The notes under the pieces are model-generated. The model did not search any database, was not told the DNA's origin, and was given only the letters and a program-made list of their open reading frames with translations. Below are positions 17,418 through 24,795 of a stretch of 64,000 nucleotides of DNA, in pieces (within the stretch, counting starts at the first letter, position 1; each line of letters starts with the position of its first letter). The translations under genes were made by a program, and so were the position numbers. The DNA is from JARRQJ01 sp963761035 (lineage in GTDB: Bacteria > Pseudomonadota > Gammaproteobacteria > DRLM01). Where the stretch lies: positions 1,550,001 to 1,614,000 of the forward strand of contig CAVXFH010000002.1 in NCBI GenBank assembly GCA_963761035.1. Reading direction: 5' to 3'.

Positions 17418-17855
17418 ATGGCTGATATTACAAAATTCACTGTCAAGAAAATGGAAAGCATTAAAGCGCCTTTGAATCCTCCAGCAGAGGAATCGAGACA
17501 AAACGAACCCACTGCGGTTCCCAAAGCGAAAAAAACGAGGCCGAAAAAACGAAACGCCGAGGCGGCACCCCGAAAGTCAGGGCTCAAGTATCTCGGAACG
17601 GACAAGAAGCCGCCCAAAAAGAAAAAACAAAAAAAAGTTAAGATGGTGCGCGATAGTTTCACTATGCCAGAGAATGACTACGCAAAAATCGCCGCGCTTA
17701 AAGAGAAGTGCCTGATGGCCGGCGTGCATGTCAAGAAGAGTGAATTGCTACGTGCGGGTTTGGCTTATCTGACAAAACTTTCTAATTCTGGTTTACTGAA
17801 GACCATAAAACAGGTAGAAAAGATCAAGACGGGGCGACCGGCAAAACACCGGTAG
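17418..17855 (+). CDS. Lysine-rich protein with C-terminal ribbon-helix-helix-like domain
   Basis: The start at 17418 follows a strong AGGAGGAG and gives 145 residues. Residues 1-90 are low-complexity and very basic, with clusters such as KPPKKKKQKKVK, like a histone-type DNA-binding tail. Residues 90-145 (VRDSFTMPENDYAKIAALKE, then KKSELLRAGLAYLTKL) fit a beta strand followed by two helices, as in MetJ/Arc-type regulators. The family recurs in proteobacteria without an assigned role. A DNA-binding regulator or chromatin-like protein is inferred. Its AT-rich promoter has an embedded palindrome. Confidence 0.7.
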   Translation: MADITKFTVKKMESIKAPLNPPAEESRQNEPTAVPKAKKTRPKKRNAEAAPRKSGLKYLGTDKKPPKKKKQKKVKMVRDSFTMPENDYAKIAALKEKCLMAGVHVKKSELLRAGLAYLTKLSNSGLLKTIKQVEKIKTGRPAKHR

Positions 17856-18255
17856 TCATAGAATCAGAATCTGTGGGCCAGGGCGGGTGATGACGGCCTT
17901 TAACATCACCAATATTTCTTAACCCGTTAATTATATGGCGGGCCCGAGCTGATGAACCTGGGCGTTGGATTGAACATCTGGTCCTAGTTCGATGCTCACA
18001 CCAGAAGCTGGGTTCGTAGTGGCAACCTACTGTTTTTAAAATATCTAATATCAATAACTTGGTAGGTCCGCTCTCATACTTCTTTTCGTCAAACTTCGCT
18101 GAGCATTGTCGAGAATCACCGACGCTCTGTTTTTCGACTGGTGCATTTTGCAGGTTGCGGCCGGTAACGGCCTATTGACGCAATATATGCATGAGTGACC
18201 GATTGCTATATAAGATTGAGCGGAGCGATTAGAGCATTTACGGGAGGGAATCACT
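17856..18255. other. Non-coding stretch with palindromic repeat and hairpin
   Basis: It contains the palindromic repeat at 17916-17970. It also holds a hairpin near 18155-18183 in which TTGCG pairs with CGCAA around an inner GGCC/GGCC. A possible extended -10 (TGCTATATA, 18204-18212) precedes the gene at 18256. No gene is supported. Confidence 0.5.
17916..17970. repeat. Imperfect palindrome with attC-like features
   Basis: The element runs from TTCTTAACCCGTTAATT through a central palindrome CGGGCCCG to GCTGATGAACCTGGGC and GTTGGAT. The last seven bases fit GTTRRRY, the R' box of integron attC sites. GTTAATTA can pair imperfectly with TGATGAAC, and CCC with GGG. The left box TCTTAAC is one base off RYYYAAC. 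A second, diverged copy lies at 18897-18943. An attC site is one explanation; the neighbouring tRNA end offers another (see findings). Confidence 0.4.
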
Positions 18256-18648
18256 ATGATTTGGGAATTTAGTTATCACAAGGACGATAATTACCTTGAA
18301 GTGATCGTTAGTGGAAATCTTTCAACAGATCAGCTCAACCAAATGGCTAGAGAACGGTGGAATAGGCTACAAGAGCTCAATTGCAACAAGGTCCTGTTTG
18401 ATTTCACCAGAATCACGAGCATGTTGGCCACCATTGATATCTATCATCGGCCTGAAGAAACAGAAAATGTTGGTATACCAAAAGTAAACCGTACGGCGGC
18501 TGTAGTGCCAACTGACTATTGGCGCGATTTTAGAATCATGGAGTCTGCATATCAAATTCGCGGATATGACTTACATGTATTCCTGAGCAAGGAAGATGCC
18601 CTTAATTACCTGATTGCCGCCCATTCGCCTGAAGCGAAAAATAGATAA
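18256..18648 (+). CDS. SpoIIAA-like (STAS/SEC14-type) protein
   Basis: This 130-residue protein starts MIWEFSYHKDDNYLEVIVSG and follows an AGGGA-type ribosome-binding site. The alternation of strands and helices matches small SpoIIAA-like proteins: a first strand pair, a region with KVLFDFTRIT, IDIYHRPEETENVGIP, the TAAVVPTD strand, and a last helix with SKEDALNYL. Such proteins are common in environmental bacteria, with no proven role; anti-sigma or lipid-binding functions have been suggested for the fold. A second protein of the same fold is encoded 440 bp downstream. Confidence 0.6.
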   Translation: MIWEFSYHKDDNYLEVIVSGNLSTDQLNQMARERWNRLQELNCNKVLFDFTRITSMLATIDIYHRPEETENVGIPKVNRTAAVVPTDYWRDFRIMESAYQIRGYDLHVFLSKEDALNYLIAAHSPEAKNR

Positions 18649-19088
18649 TGCGAATGTGCTTGAAGTATTCTTGTGTTAATCCTTAGCCCAAACTAGTTAC
18701 TTACCTTTTATCCAGGTTAGCTGGTGCCAATAAGCGACCCCCGCGTTATGAGCCAAGGCAGGAAAGAGGACTGTTAATTTCAATCGGCCACTTACGGCGC
18801 TCGTCAATAATGATGTGCCAGTTAGTATCGCGTAATTGACAGTTAATTTGCTGCTCTGTGGCGCAGCGAGGAATATTTAGAGTTATGCATTCGAAACATA
18901 CAAACTAATTGCGCGCCCAAGTTGATGAATTTAAGCACTGGACCTAGAATCTTTCACTTCCATAACGGCTGTCGAGGACTGGTCTCAATTCAAAGAGACC
19001 TTTTCACGCATGAGGAGCCGAATCATATTTTTGTCATGTAGTTATAATTTGATTTTATCAACTTGGACCAAATGATCGGGCGGAACAA
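18649..19088. other. Non-coding stretch with diverged repeat
   Basis: This stretch of 440 bases lies between the two SpoIIAA-like genes. It contains the second palindromic repeat copy (18897-18943). No open frame with a ribosome-binding site or recognisable RNA was seen. Confidence 0.5.
18897..18943. repeat. Second, diverged copy of the palindromic repeat
   Basis: CTAATTGCGCGCCCAAG followed by TTGATGAATTTAAGCACTGGA aligns with the copy at 17916-17970; within the aligned core most differences are transitions (C/T, A/G), with a 4-base gap. The GTTGGAT end has become ACTGGAC. Bases 18911-18921 (GCGCGCCCAAG) are identical to 19740-19750 inside the 3' end of tRNA-Arg. Confidence 0.4.
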
Positions 19089-19466
19089 ATGAGTTTCAAT
19101 ATTCTGTGGGAAGAGCGGGGCGTGGTAAAGCATTTTAACATGCAGGTCACAGTGGAAGAGGTTCAAGTAGCAACATTACGAGTTGAAGCAAGTGAAAGAT
19201 TCGATAGTTGTAGGTATGTTATTAACGACTTTTCGGCTTGTACCAGTATTATCGTTAACCATGATGTAGTCAAAGAAATTGCAATTGTCGATGGGGCGGC
19301 GATGCGAACAAATCCCTACATTAGAGTGGCTGTTGTTACTACTATGCCTGAGATAATTGAAATGGCAGAAGCATATGCAAACTCATCTTACCATTCATAT
19401 CCCACCCGTATTTTTTCAGCCCTGCAAGAAGCGAGACATTGGGCGATGGCGAAGGACAAAAGTTAG
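19089..19466 (+). CDS. SpoIIAA-like (STAS/SEC14-type) protein
   Basis: This 125-residue protein starts at the ATG at 19089 after GGGCGGAA. It has the same strand-helix pattern as the protein at 18256. RVAVVTTMPEIIEMAEAYAN followed by RIFSALQEARHW is the typical end of this family, where the helix follows a partner- or ligand-facing strand. Function is unknown. The two proteins are not close in sequence, so they are distant relatives rather than a recent duplication. It is the last gene before tRNA-Arg. Confidence 0.6.
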   Translation: MSFNILWEERGVVKHFNMQVTVEEVQVATLRVEASERFDSCRYVINDFSACTSIIVNHDVVKEIAIVDGAAMRTNPYIRVAVVTTMPEIIEMAEAYANSSYHSYPTRIFSALQEARHWAMAKDKS

Positions 19467-19737
19467 ACCTTTCGGCGTGATTTAAAGCCATCGTTTCCCA
19501 GGATAACTGCACCTCGGAAGTGGCGGGTTTGGTTAAAACCGTCTTGACAACGATTCAATATTCGACAGGGCAAAGATGTGCTGCAAGCAGAACGATTTCG
19601 CGGTCGCTTGGCGAAAGGTTGAACCTCTCGTACAGGGCGAAGGCGGACATTCCCGGTCGATGTCAACCAGCCGTAATGCCCAGATTTATCTCCTCAACTG
19701 GGTATTGAAACTATCGAGAATCAGATTGTCGTGTTGG

Positions 19738-19814
19738 TGGCGCGCCCAAGAGGATTCGAACCTCTGACCTCAGCCTTCGGAGGGCTGCGCTCTATCCAGC
19801 TGAGCTATGGGCGC
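19738..19814 (-). tRNA. tRNA-Arg (anticodon CCG)
   Basis: On the minus strand this 77-nt sequence folds as a full cloverleaf: acceptor GCGCCCA/TGGGCGC, D-arm GCTC...GAGC, anticodon stem CAGCC/GGCTG with loop CTCCGAA, and T-arm AGAGG-TTCGAAT-CCTCT. CCA is encoded. The anticodon CCG reads CGG (Arg). Its 3' end faces the accessory segment at 16.5-19.7 kb. Confidence 0.97.
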
Positions 19815-19839
19815 GTAAATAAAGAGTTTGGGGCGGTAG

Positions 19840-19868
19840 AGGATACCGTTTGCGTCCTTCCCCGTCTA
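19840..19868 (-). promoter_or_regulatory. Possible tRNA-Arg promoter
   Basis: Read on the minus strand, TAGACG and TATCCT are separated by 17 bp, with a GC-rich discriminator (CCGCCCC) after the -10. Such discriminators are usual at stringently controlled tRNA promoters. Each hexamer matches the consensus only partly. Confidence 0.35.
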
Positions 19869-20014
19869 GAAGACTGTCGGCAGCAGGCACCGTATGCGTA
19901 AAGAGGCAATTCCCGTTATCGTGGGTCGAGCAGCGTTGCTATTTGACGGGATAAGGACACAACGAACACACTCTACATCATGGAATCGAATGATGCCCTG
20001 ATGTATAAGAATTT

Positions 20015-20036
20015 GGGGGTTTGAATCCCGCCTCTC
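20015..20036 (+). other. tRNA 3'-end-like fragment
   Basis: GGGGGTTTGAATCCCGCC looks like a T-arm followed by an acceptor strand, as in tRNA-Ser or tmRNA 3' ends. No anticodon or D-arm precedes it and no CCA follows. It may be a relic left by an integration event, or chance. Confidence 0.25.
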
Positions 20037-20101
20037 AACAGCACAGTGCTGACCAATCATTAGACTGGCCAGCACCGCTTTAACTTAAGCGCGACGGTTT
20101 G

Positions 20102-20362
20102 TTATTTTGCAGCGCCGTCGGTTTTAGCGCCTTCTGGCGGCATATCCTTGTTTTCGCTCGGAGTGGATTCCGGCTGGGTCTCATTACTGGAGCCCATACC
20201 TTGAGCGGGCGCGGCAGGAGCCGCCTCTTGAGTGGCAGGAGCCGCCTCTTGAGTGGCGGGAGCAGGCGCCATCTGGGTTTCGGAATTTTCCGCGGGTTTC
20301 TTGCTGCAGCCAAAGGCGGCGACAGATAACAACACGATACCTAATATGGCAATTTTACGCAT
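20102..20362 (-). CDS. Small lipoprotein with alanine/proline/glutamate repeats
   Basis: This 86-residue protein has a lipoprotein signal with lipobox VAAFGC after MRKIAILGIVLLS. The mature part is low-complexity, hydrophilic and probably disordered, and includes two copies of ATQEAAP encoded by a tandem DNA repeat near 20218-20257. No known domain is present, and homologues may be hard to find because of composition. It is divergent from the DUF4156 lipoprotein across an AT-rich spacer. Confidence 0.65.
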   Translation of the reverse strand: MRKIAILGIVLLSVAAFGCSKKPAENSETQMAPAPATQEAAPATQEAAPAAPAQGMGSSNETQPESTPSENKDMPPEGAKTDGAAK

Positions 20363-20655
20363 AGTCCTTCCTTCAAGGTTTCAATAATGGAACTAAAATA
20401 CTCGCCCTCGACAAAACTACAGAGGGGACGGCAAGCGCGCGTATTCTCGGACTTCTCAGTTAATTTTTCCAGTACCTGAGAGGCTAAAAGGGATATTTAT
20501 TTTTTTAAGCTATTTAAATCAATTAGTTGATTTAATAATTATATAATTATTAATCTGTTCGTATTAATGGAGCGCAGCTTAAGGGCAGTCGAGCATTGTC
20601 AATTCGGTTGGTGTGGTAGGAACAGGATAAGACGCAACTCATTAGGAGATCGACG
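20363..20655. other. AT-rich divergent promoter region with palindromes
   Basis: The spacer between the two divergent lipoprotein genes is strongly AT-rich from 20461 to 20555. It contains a 9-bp perfect inverted repeat (TTAAATCAA / TTGATTTAA, 20514-20535) overlapping a 22-bp perfect palindrome made only of A and T (20532-20553). Operators or a nucleoid-protein site are possible; no clear -35/-10 pair was assigned. Confidence 0.45.
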
Positions 20656-20979
20656 ATGAGAAAGTGGATGATGGCGTTGTTGTGTGTCAGCGTGAGTGCT
20701 TGTGCGTGGGTGAAGTTGACGCCGGGTGGTGAAAAAGTGCGTGTACTGGATGCCGCCGAAGTGACGACATGCAAGGAATTGGGCAATGCCATGGTGACTA
20801 CGACGGCGAAAGTGGCGGGTATCAATCGCAATGAGGACCAGGTTGAGAAGGAATTGGCTCAATTGGCGCGCAACGCGGCCGCCGATATGGGGGGCGATAC
20901 CGTTGTGGCGATGAATGAGGTCAAAGAGGGTAAACGCCGCTACGCCGTATACAAATGTATAGGTGCCGCCGCCAAATAA
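20656..20979 (+). CDS. DUF4156-type lipoprotein
   Basis: This 107-residue protein has a lipoprotein signal (MRKWMMALLCVSVSAC). Its mature part matches the DUF4156/YjeI-like pattern: TPGGEKVRVL, TTCKELGNAMV, a helix rich in acidic and asparagine residues, then AADMGGDTVV and YAVYKC, with two conserved cysteines that may form a disulfide. Its role is unknown. A ribosome-binding site (TTAGGAGAT) lies before the ATG. It converges with the JAMM gene after only 5 bp. Confidence 0.75.
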   Translation: MRKWMMALLCVSVSACAWVKLTPGGEKVRVLDAAEVTTCKELGNAMVTTTAKVAGINRNEDQVEKELAQLARNAAADMGGDTVVAMNEVKEGKRRYAVYKCIGAAAK

Positions 20980-20984
20980 TAAAA

Positions 20985-21398
20985 CTATTCGGTTATTTCC
21001 AGCGCAATTTCGATGACAGCGCCGTCGATCAAACGGAAGCCGCGCATCTCCAGAACGCCCTGTGTTTGCAGCGAGATAATTAAATACAAGGCCTCAGGAT
21101 AATTGGACTGCGCCAGATCCGTGCGCGAAGGCAACGGTGGACTGTTGGGATGGGAATGGTAGATGGCGAATAGCTGCTCGCCTCGTTCGCGCATGGAACG
21201 CAAGGCCGTGATTTGTTGCTCGGGGTCCATGGTAAACAAGCGCTGGGGTTCGGCGGCAATGTTGGTGATGGGATAACAATGGAGGGGAATGCCGCTTTCA
21301 GCGCCGATCAGGCCGCATACTTCGCTGGTAGCGGACTGCTGGGCGTGATGGAGTAATTGATTGATGAGGCTGCGCGGCAGGCATTGGCTGGAAATCAT
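20985..21398 (-). CDS. JAMM/MPN+ (M67 family) metallopeptidase
   Basis: This 137-residue protein has the zinc-binding JAMM pattern: an early glutamate in TSEVCGLIGAE, then YHSHPNSPPLPSRTD with the two histidines and the aspartate. Prokaryotic members cleave C-terminal extensions from ubiquitin-like sulfur carriers, for example in cysteine, thiamin or molybdopterin sulfur transfer. The start overlaps the stop of prmC by 4 bp, so the two are translated together. In related genomes a ThiF/MoeB-type activating enzyme often lies beside this gene; none is present here. Confidence 0.85.
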   Translation of the reverse strand: MISSQCLPRSLINQLLHHAQQSATSEVCGLIGAESGIPLHCYPITNIAAEPQRLFTMDPEQQITALRSMRERGEQLFAIYHSHPNSPPLPSRTDLAQSNYPEALYLIISLQTQGVLEMRGFRLIDGAVIEIALEITE

Positions 21399-22243
21399 CC
21401 TCGCCGGCCTCCGCTGACCCGATCGTTACCGGCGATGTCGCGCCAAGTTTGTACGTGTTGGTACGCCGAATGATGCAATAATGCCGCGGTCGCCATTGCC
21501 TGGTTGCGGCCGTGCTCCATCAATAACCAACCTTCTTCGCGCAAGTAAGGGGGTGCCTGCTTGATCAGGGCGGTGATTATTTCCAAACCGGTGGGGCCCG
21601 CTACCAGGGCGCGGCGCGGCTCCGCGGGCAGATCGCCTTCCGCAAGATGGGGATCGTCTTCGGCTACGTAAGGTGGATTGGAGACGATCATATCGAATCG
21701 CAAATCGCCGAGTGGCGCGAACCACGAACCTTCGCGGAATTCAACATTGGATAGATTCAAGCGCCGCGCATTCTTGCGGGCCACATTAAGCGACCTGGGT
21801 GAGAGGTCGGTCGCGATGACTCGGCATCGAGGCCGCTCGGAGGCGATGGCCAGCGCGATGGCGCCGCTGCCGGTGCCGAGATCCGCAATATATGCCTCAC
21901 TATTTTGGGCGATGCGCTCCAGGGCGGCCTCCACCAGCAGCTCCGTTTCGGGACGCGGAATCAAGGTGGTAGGATCGACAACAAGATCCAGCGACCAAAA
22001 TTCCCGACGACCCGTAATATATGCAATCGGTTCGCCCGCGGCACGCCGCGCGACTAAGTCAAAAAAATAGTGCCGCTGTGATTCGTGCAGTATTTTCTCT
22101 GGCCAAGTGCGGAGATGGCTGCGCGGCACGGCGAGCACATGGGCGAGTAATATTTCCGACTCCAACGCCGCCGCCTCGCTGCGCGGGCCGAGCAGCGAGG
22201 CGGCAAGCCGTAGCGAACCTTGAATGGTAAACGTTTCCGACAT
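21395..22243 (-). CDS. prmC: Release factor glutamine methyltransferase
   Basis: PrmC (HemK) methylates the glutamine of the GGQ motif in release factors RF1 and RF2. This 282-residue protein has the N-terminal helical domain, the SAM-binding motif YIADLGTGSGAIALAIA and the catalytic NPPY (IVSNPPYVAEDD). It follows its substrate gene prfA in the conserved order hemA-prfA-prmC, all on the minus strand. The length and motifs are normal. Confidence 0.95.
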   Translation of the reverse strand: MSETFTIQGSLRLAASLLGPRSEAAALESEILLAHVLAVPRSHLRTWPEKILHESQRHYFFDLVARRAAGEPIAYITGRREFWSLDLVVDPTTLIPRPETELLVEAALERIAQNSEAYIADLGTGSGAIALAIASERPRCRVIATDLSPRSLNVARKNARRLNLSNVEFREGSWFAPLGDLRFDMIVSNPPYVAEDDPHLAEGDLPAEPRRALVAGPTGLEIITALIKQAPPYLREEGWLLMEHGRNQAMATAALLHHSAYQHVQTWRDIAGNDRVSGGRRG

Positions 22244-22281
22244 GCCATTAACCAGCCATCTCCAAACGATTCTTTACTTAA

Positions 22282-23364
22282 TCATTCGCCCAACGCCGCC
22301 AACAATTCAGTTTGATGTTCAGTTGTAAGGGGATCGATAAGTTCGTCCAAATTGCCATCCAGAATAGTGTCCAGCTTGTAGAGGGTAAGATTGATGCGAT
22401 GATCCGTTACACGCCCTTGCGGATAATTATAGGTGCGGATCCGTTCCGAACGATCGCCGCTGCCGACTTGCAGGCGGCGCGACTCGCTTTGCTCGGCGAT
22501 TTGTTTGTTGCGTTCGGCGGCCAGCAATCGAGCCTGCAGCAGGGACATGGCGCGCGCGCGATTTTTGTGCTGGGAACGCTCGTCCTGGCATTCGACCACG
22601 AGGCCGCTGGGCAGATGGGTGATGCGGATTGCCGAATCGGTCTTATTGACGTGCTGGCCGCCGGCACCGGAGGCACGGTAAGTATCCACCTTGAGATCGG
22701 CGGGATTGATGTCTATGCGATCCACTTCTTCCATTTCAGGCAGCACGGCGACAGTGGCCGCGGAAGTATGGATGCGTCCTTGCGCCTCGGTTTCCGGAAC
22801 GCGCTGCACGCGATGCGTCCCCGACTCGAATTTAAGCCGCGAATACACGCCTTGGCCGATGAGGCGTACGATTATCTCTTTGTGCCCACCGTGCTCTCCC
22901 GGGCTGTCGCTGATGATTTCCACCTGCCAACCTTTGCGCTCCGCGTAGCGGGAATACATGCGGAACAGGTCGCCGGCGAAGATCGCCGCTTCGTCGCCCC
23001 CGGTGCCGGCGCGGATTTCCAGAAAGATGTTGCGATCGTCCATGGGATCGATGGGTAACAGCAATTTGTTGAGTTCCAGCTCCAATGCATCTTTAAGCAC
23101 ACCGGCAATGTTAAGTTCTTCCTGGGCCAATTGCCGCACGGTGGGATCCTTGTCTTGCAGCATGTCGCGTGCCACGTCGAGATCGTCAAGGGTAGTTTGA
23201 TAGCGTCCGAAACAGGCGACCACGGGGCTGAGTTGAGCATATTCGATGGAAAGCGCCCGAAACCTTTCCTGATCGTTTATTACTCCGGAGTCGGACAGGA
23301 GTGCGCTGATCTCCTGCAGCCGCTCGGAGAGAGTCTCCAATTTACCGCGTAGCGATGTCTTCAC
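22282..23364 (-). CDS. prfA: Peptide chain release factor 1
   Basis: RF1 recognises UAA and UAG stop codons and triggers peptide release at the ribosome. The 360-residue product is full length, with the catalytic GGQ in SGAGGQHVNKTDSAIR at about residue 235 and the conserved RAGTGGDEAAIFA near residue 116. It lies between hemA (6 bp upstream) and prmC (38 bp downstream), and all three are probably one transcript. Confidence 0.96.
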   Translation of the reverse strand: MKTSLRGKLETLSERLQEISALLSDSGVINDQERFRALSIEYAQLSPVVACFGRYQTTLDDLDVARDMLQDKDPTVRQLAQEELNIAGVLKDALELELNKLLLPIDPMDDRNIFLEIRAGTGGDEAAIFAGDLFRMYSRYAERKGWQVEIISDSPGEHGGHKEIIVRLIGQGVYSRLKFESGTHRVQRVPETEAQGRIHTSAATVAVLPEMEEVDRIDINPADLKVDTYRASGAGGQHVNKTDSAIRITHLPSGLVVECQDERSQHKNRARAMSLLQARLLAAERNKQIAEQSESRRLQVGSGDRSERIRTYNYPQGRVTDHRINLTLYKLDTILDGNLDELIDPLTTEHQTELLAALGE

Positions 23365-23370
23365 GGTAGC

Positions 23371-24633
23371 TTACGAATGGGGATCTTTGAGGTCGAAAAG
23401 CTCGCGGGCGATGGCGAGGACCTCGGAGCGGCCTTCGAATCCGGCCTGGCGTAAATGGGTGCTGGGAGAGTGAATCAATTTATTGGTGAGAATGCGGGCC
23501 ATTTGCGCTAGCACCTCTTCCGGCGGCGCGCCGCGCGCCAGCATGCGCTTAGCCTTACCCACTTCCCGATCGCGCAATTGTTCAGCGTGTTCGCGATAGG
23601 CGCAAATGGTGGCCACCGCGTCCAGCGAGCGCAGCCAGCCCATGAAGCGGATCACTTGATTTTCGATGAGTTCCTCGGCTTGTTTGGCCGCCTCTTGCCG
23701 TGAACGCAGGCCGTCTTGGATAATATCCCGCAGGTCGTCGACGGTATACAAAAACACGTCATCCAATTCCGCCGCCTCGGGTTCTATGTCGCGGGGTACG
23801 GCGATATCGATCATCAGCATGGGCCGGTGTTTACGGGTCTTGAGGGCCCGTTCGATGGCACCCTTACCCAGGATGGGCAATTGGCTGGCGGTGGATGAAA
23901 TTACCAGATCGGCCTCCGCCAAGTGGGTGGGGATATCAGCGAGCGAAATAGCGTAGCCACCAAATTCGCTGGCGAGGGTATGCGCCTTTTCCACCGTACG
24001 ATTGGCGATGATCATCCGGCCGATGCGATGCTCATGGAGATGGCGGGCGGTCAGTTCGATGGTTTCGCCGGCGCCGATCAGCAACACCGTGTGCTGCGAT
24101 AGGTCGGTAAAGATTTGCTTGGCCAAGCTGACGGTGGCGAATGCTACCGACACCGGGCTGGAGCCGATGGCGGTATCGGTGCGTACCTGTTTGGCCACCG
24201 CAAAGGTATGTTGGAACAAGCGGCCCAGCAAGGTCCCCACCGTGCCGGCTTGGACTGCGGCTAGGTAGGCTTCTTTCATCTGGCCGAGTATTTGAGGTTC
24301 GCCTAAGATCAGCGAATCCAGCCCTGCCGCTACCCGCAGCATATGGCGCACGGCGAACTGCTCAGGATGGACATAGACGTAAGGTCCTACTTCCTCCCGA
24401 GTGAGCTTGTGGTAGTGTTGGAACCAGTCAACGACGACGGCGGTGCCGGATTCCTCCAGATTGCACACGATCTCGGTTCGATTGCAGGTGGAAAGGATCG
24501 CCGCTTCATGAATCGCGGGGAGGGACGCGAGCTGCTGCAGGGCGCTGACTAGGTCCTGGGGGTTAAACGCCACCCGTTCCCTGACATCGACAGGGGCGGT
24601 TTTGTGATTAATCCCGAAAGCTAATAAAGGCAT
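23371..24633 (-). CDS. hemA: Glutamyl-tRNA reductase
   Basis: HemA makes glutamate-1-semialdehyde from glutamyl-tRNA, the first step of C5-pathway tetrapyrrole synthesis. The 420-residue protein starts MPLLAFGINHKTAPVDVRE and has the catalytic cysteine in ILSTCNRTEI (about residue 50), GEPQILGQ, an NADPH-binding stretch (LLIGAGETIEL) and the dimerisation domain at the end. It is first in the hemA-prfA-prmC-JAMM operon and divergent from the TPR lipoprotein gene, with a 162-bp spacer. Confidence 0.96.
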   Translation of the reverse strand: MPLLAFGINHKTAPVDVRERVAFNPQDLVSALQQLASLPAIHEAAILSTCNRTEIVCNLEESGTAVVVDWFQHYHKLTREEVGPYVYVHPEQFAVRHMLRVAAGLDSLILGEPQILGQMKEAYLAAVQAGTVGTLLGRLFQHTFAVAKQVRTDTAIGSSPVSVAFATVSLAKQIFTDLSQHTVLLIGAGETIELTARHLHEHRIGRMIIANRTVEKAHTLASEFGGYAISLADIPTHLAEADLVISSTASQLPILGKGAIERALKTRKHRPMLMIDIAVPRDIEPEAAELDDVFLYTVDDLRDIIQDGLRSRQEAAKQAEELIENQVIRFMGWLRSLDAVATICAYREHAEQLRDREVGKAKRMLARGAPPEEVLAQMARILTNKLIHSPSTHLRQAGFEGRSEVLAIARELFDLKDPHS

Positions 24634-24795
24634 CGCGGCTTGTCGACATAGAAAGAGATTAATTGTGAGGTAATTATTGGCGGAGTGGCAAGTCTCATTG
24701 GGGAATTAAGTCACATCCAGAAACTTATAGAATAAACTTGCTACTAATATAAGGGATTTGTACCTTTAGTGGGTAGTTGAGCGGAGTAAATATCA

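Noticed and set aside
20218..20257. Tandem repeat considered as a CRISPR or minisatellite
   Set aside because: It is an in-frame two-copy repeat coding for ATQEAAP in a lipoprotein.
22312..23058. Open frame of 248 codons antisense to prfA
   Set aside because: Shadow of a well-identified release factor gene.
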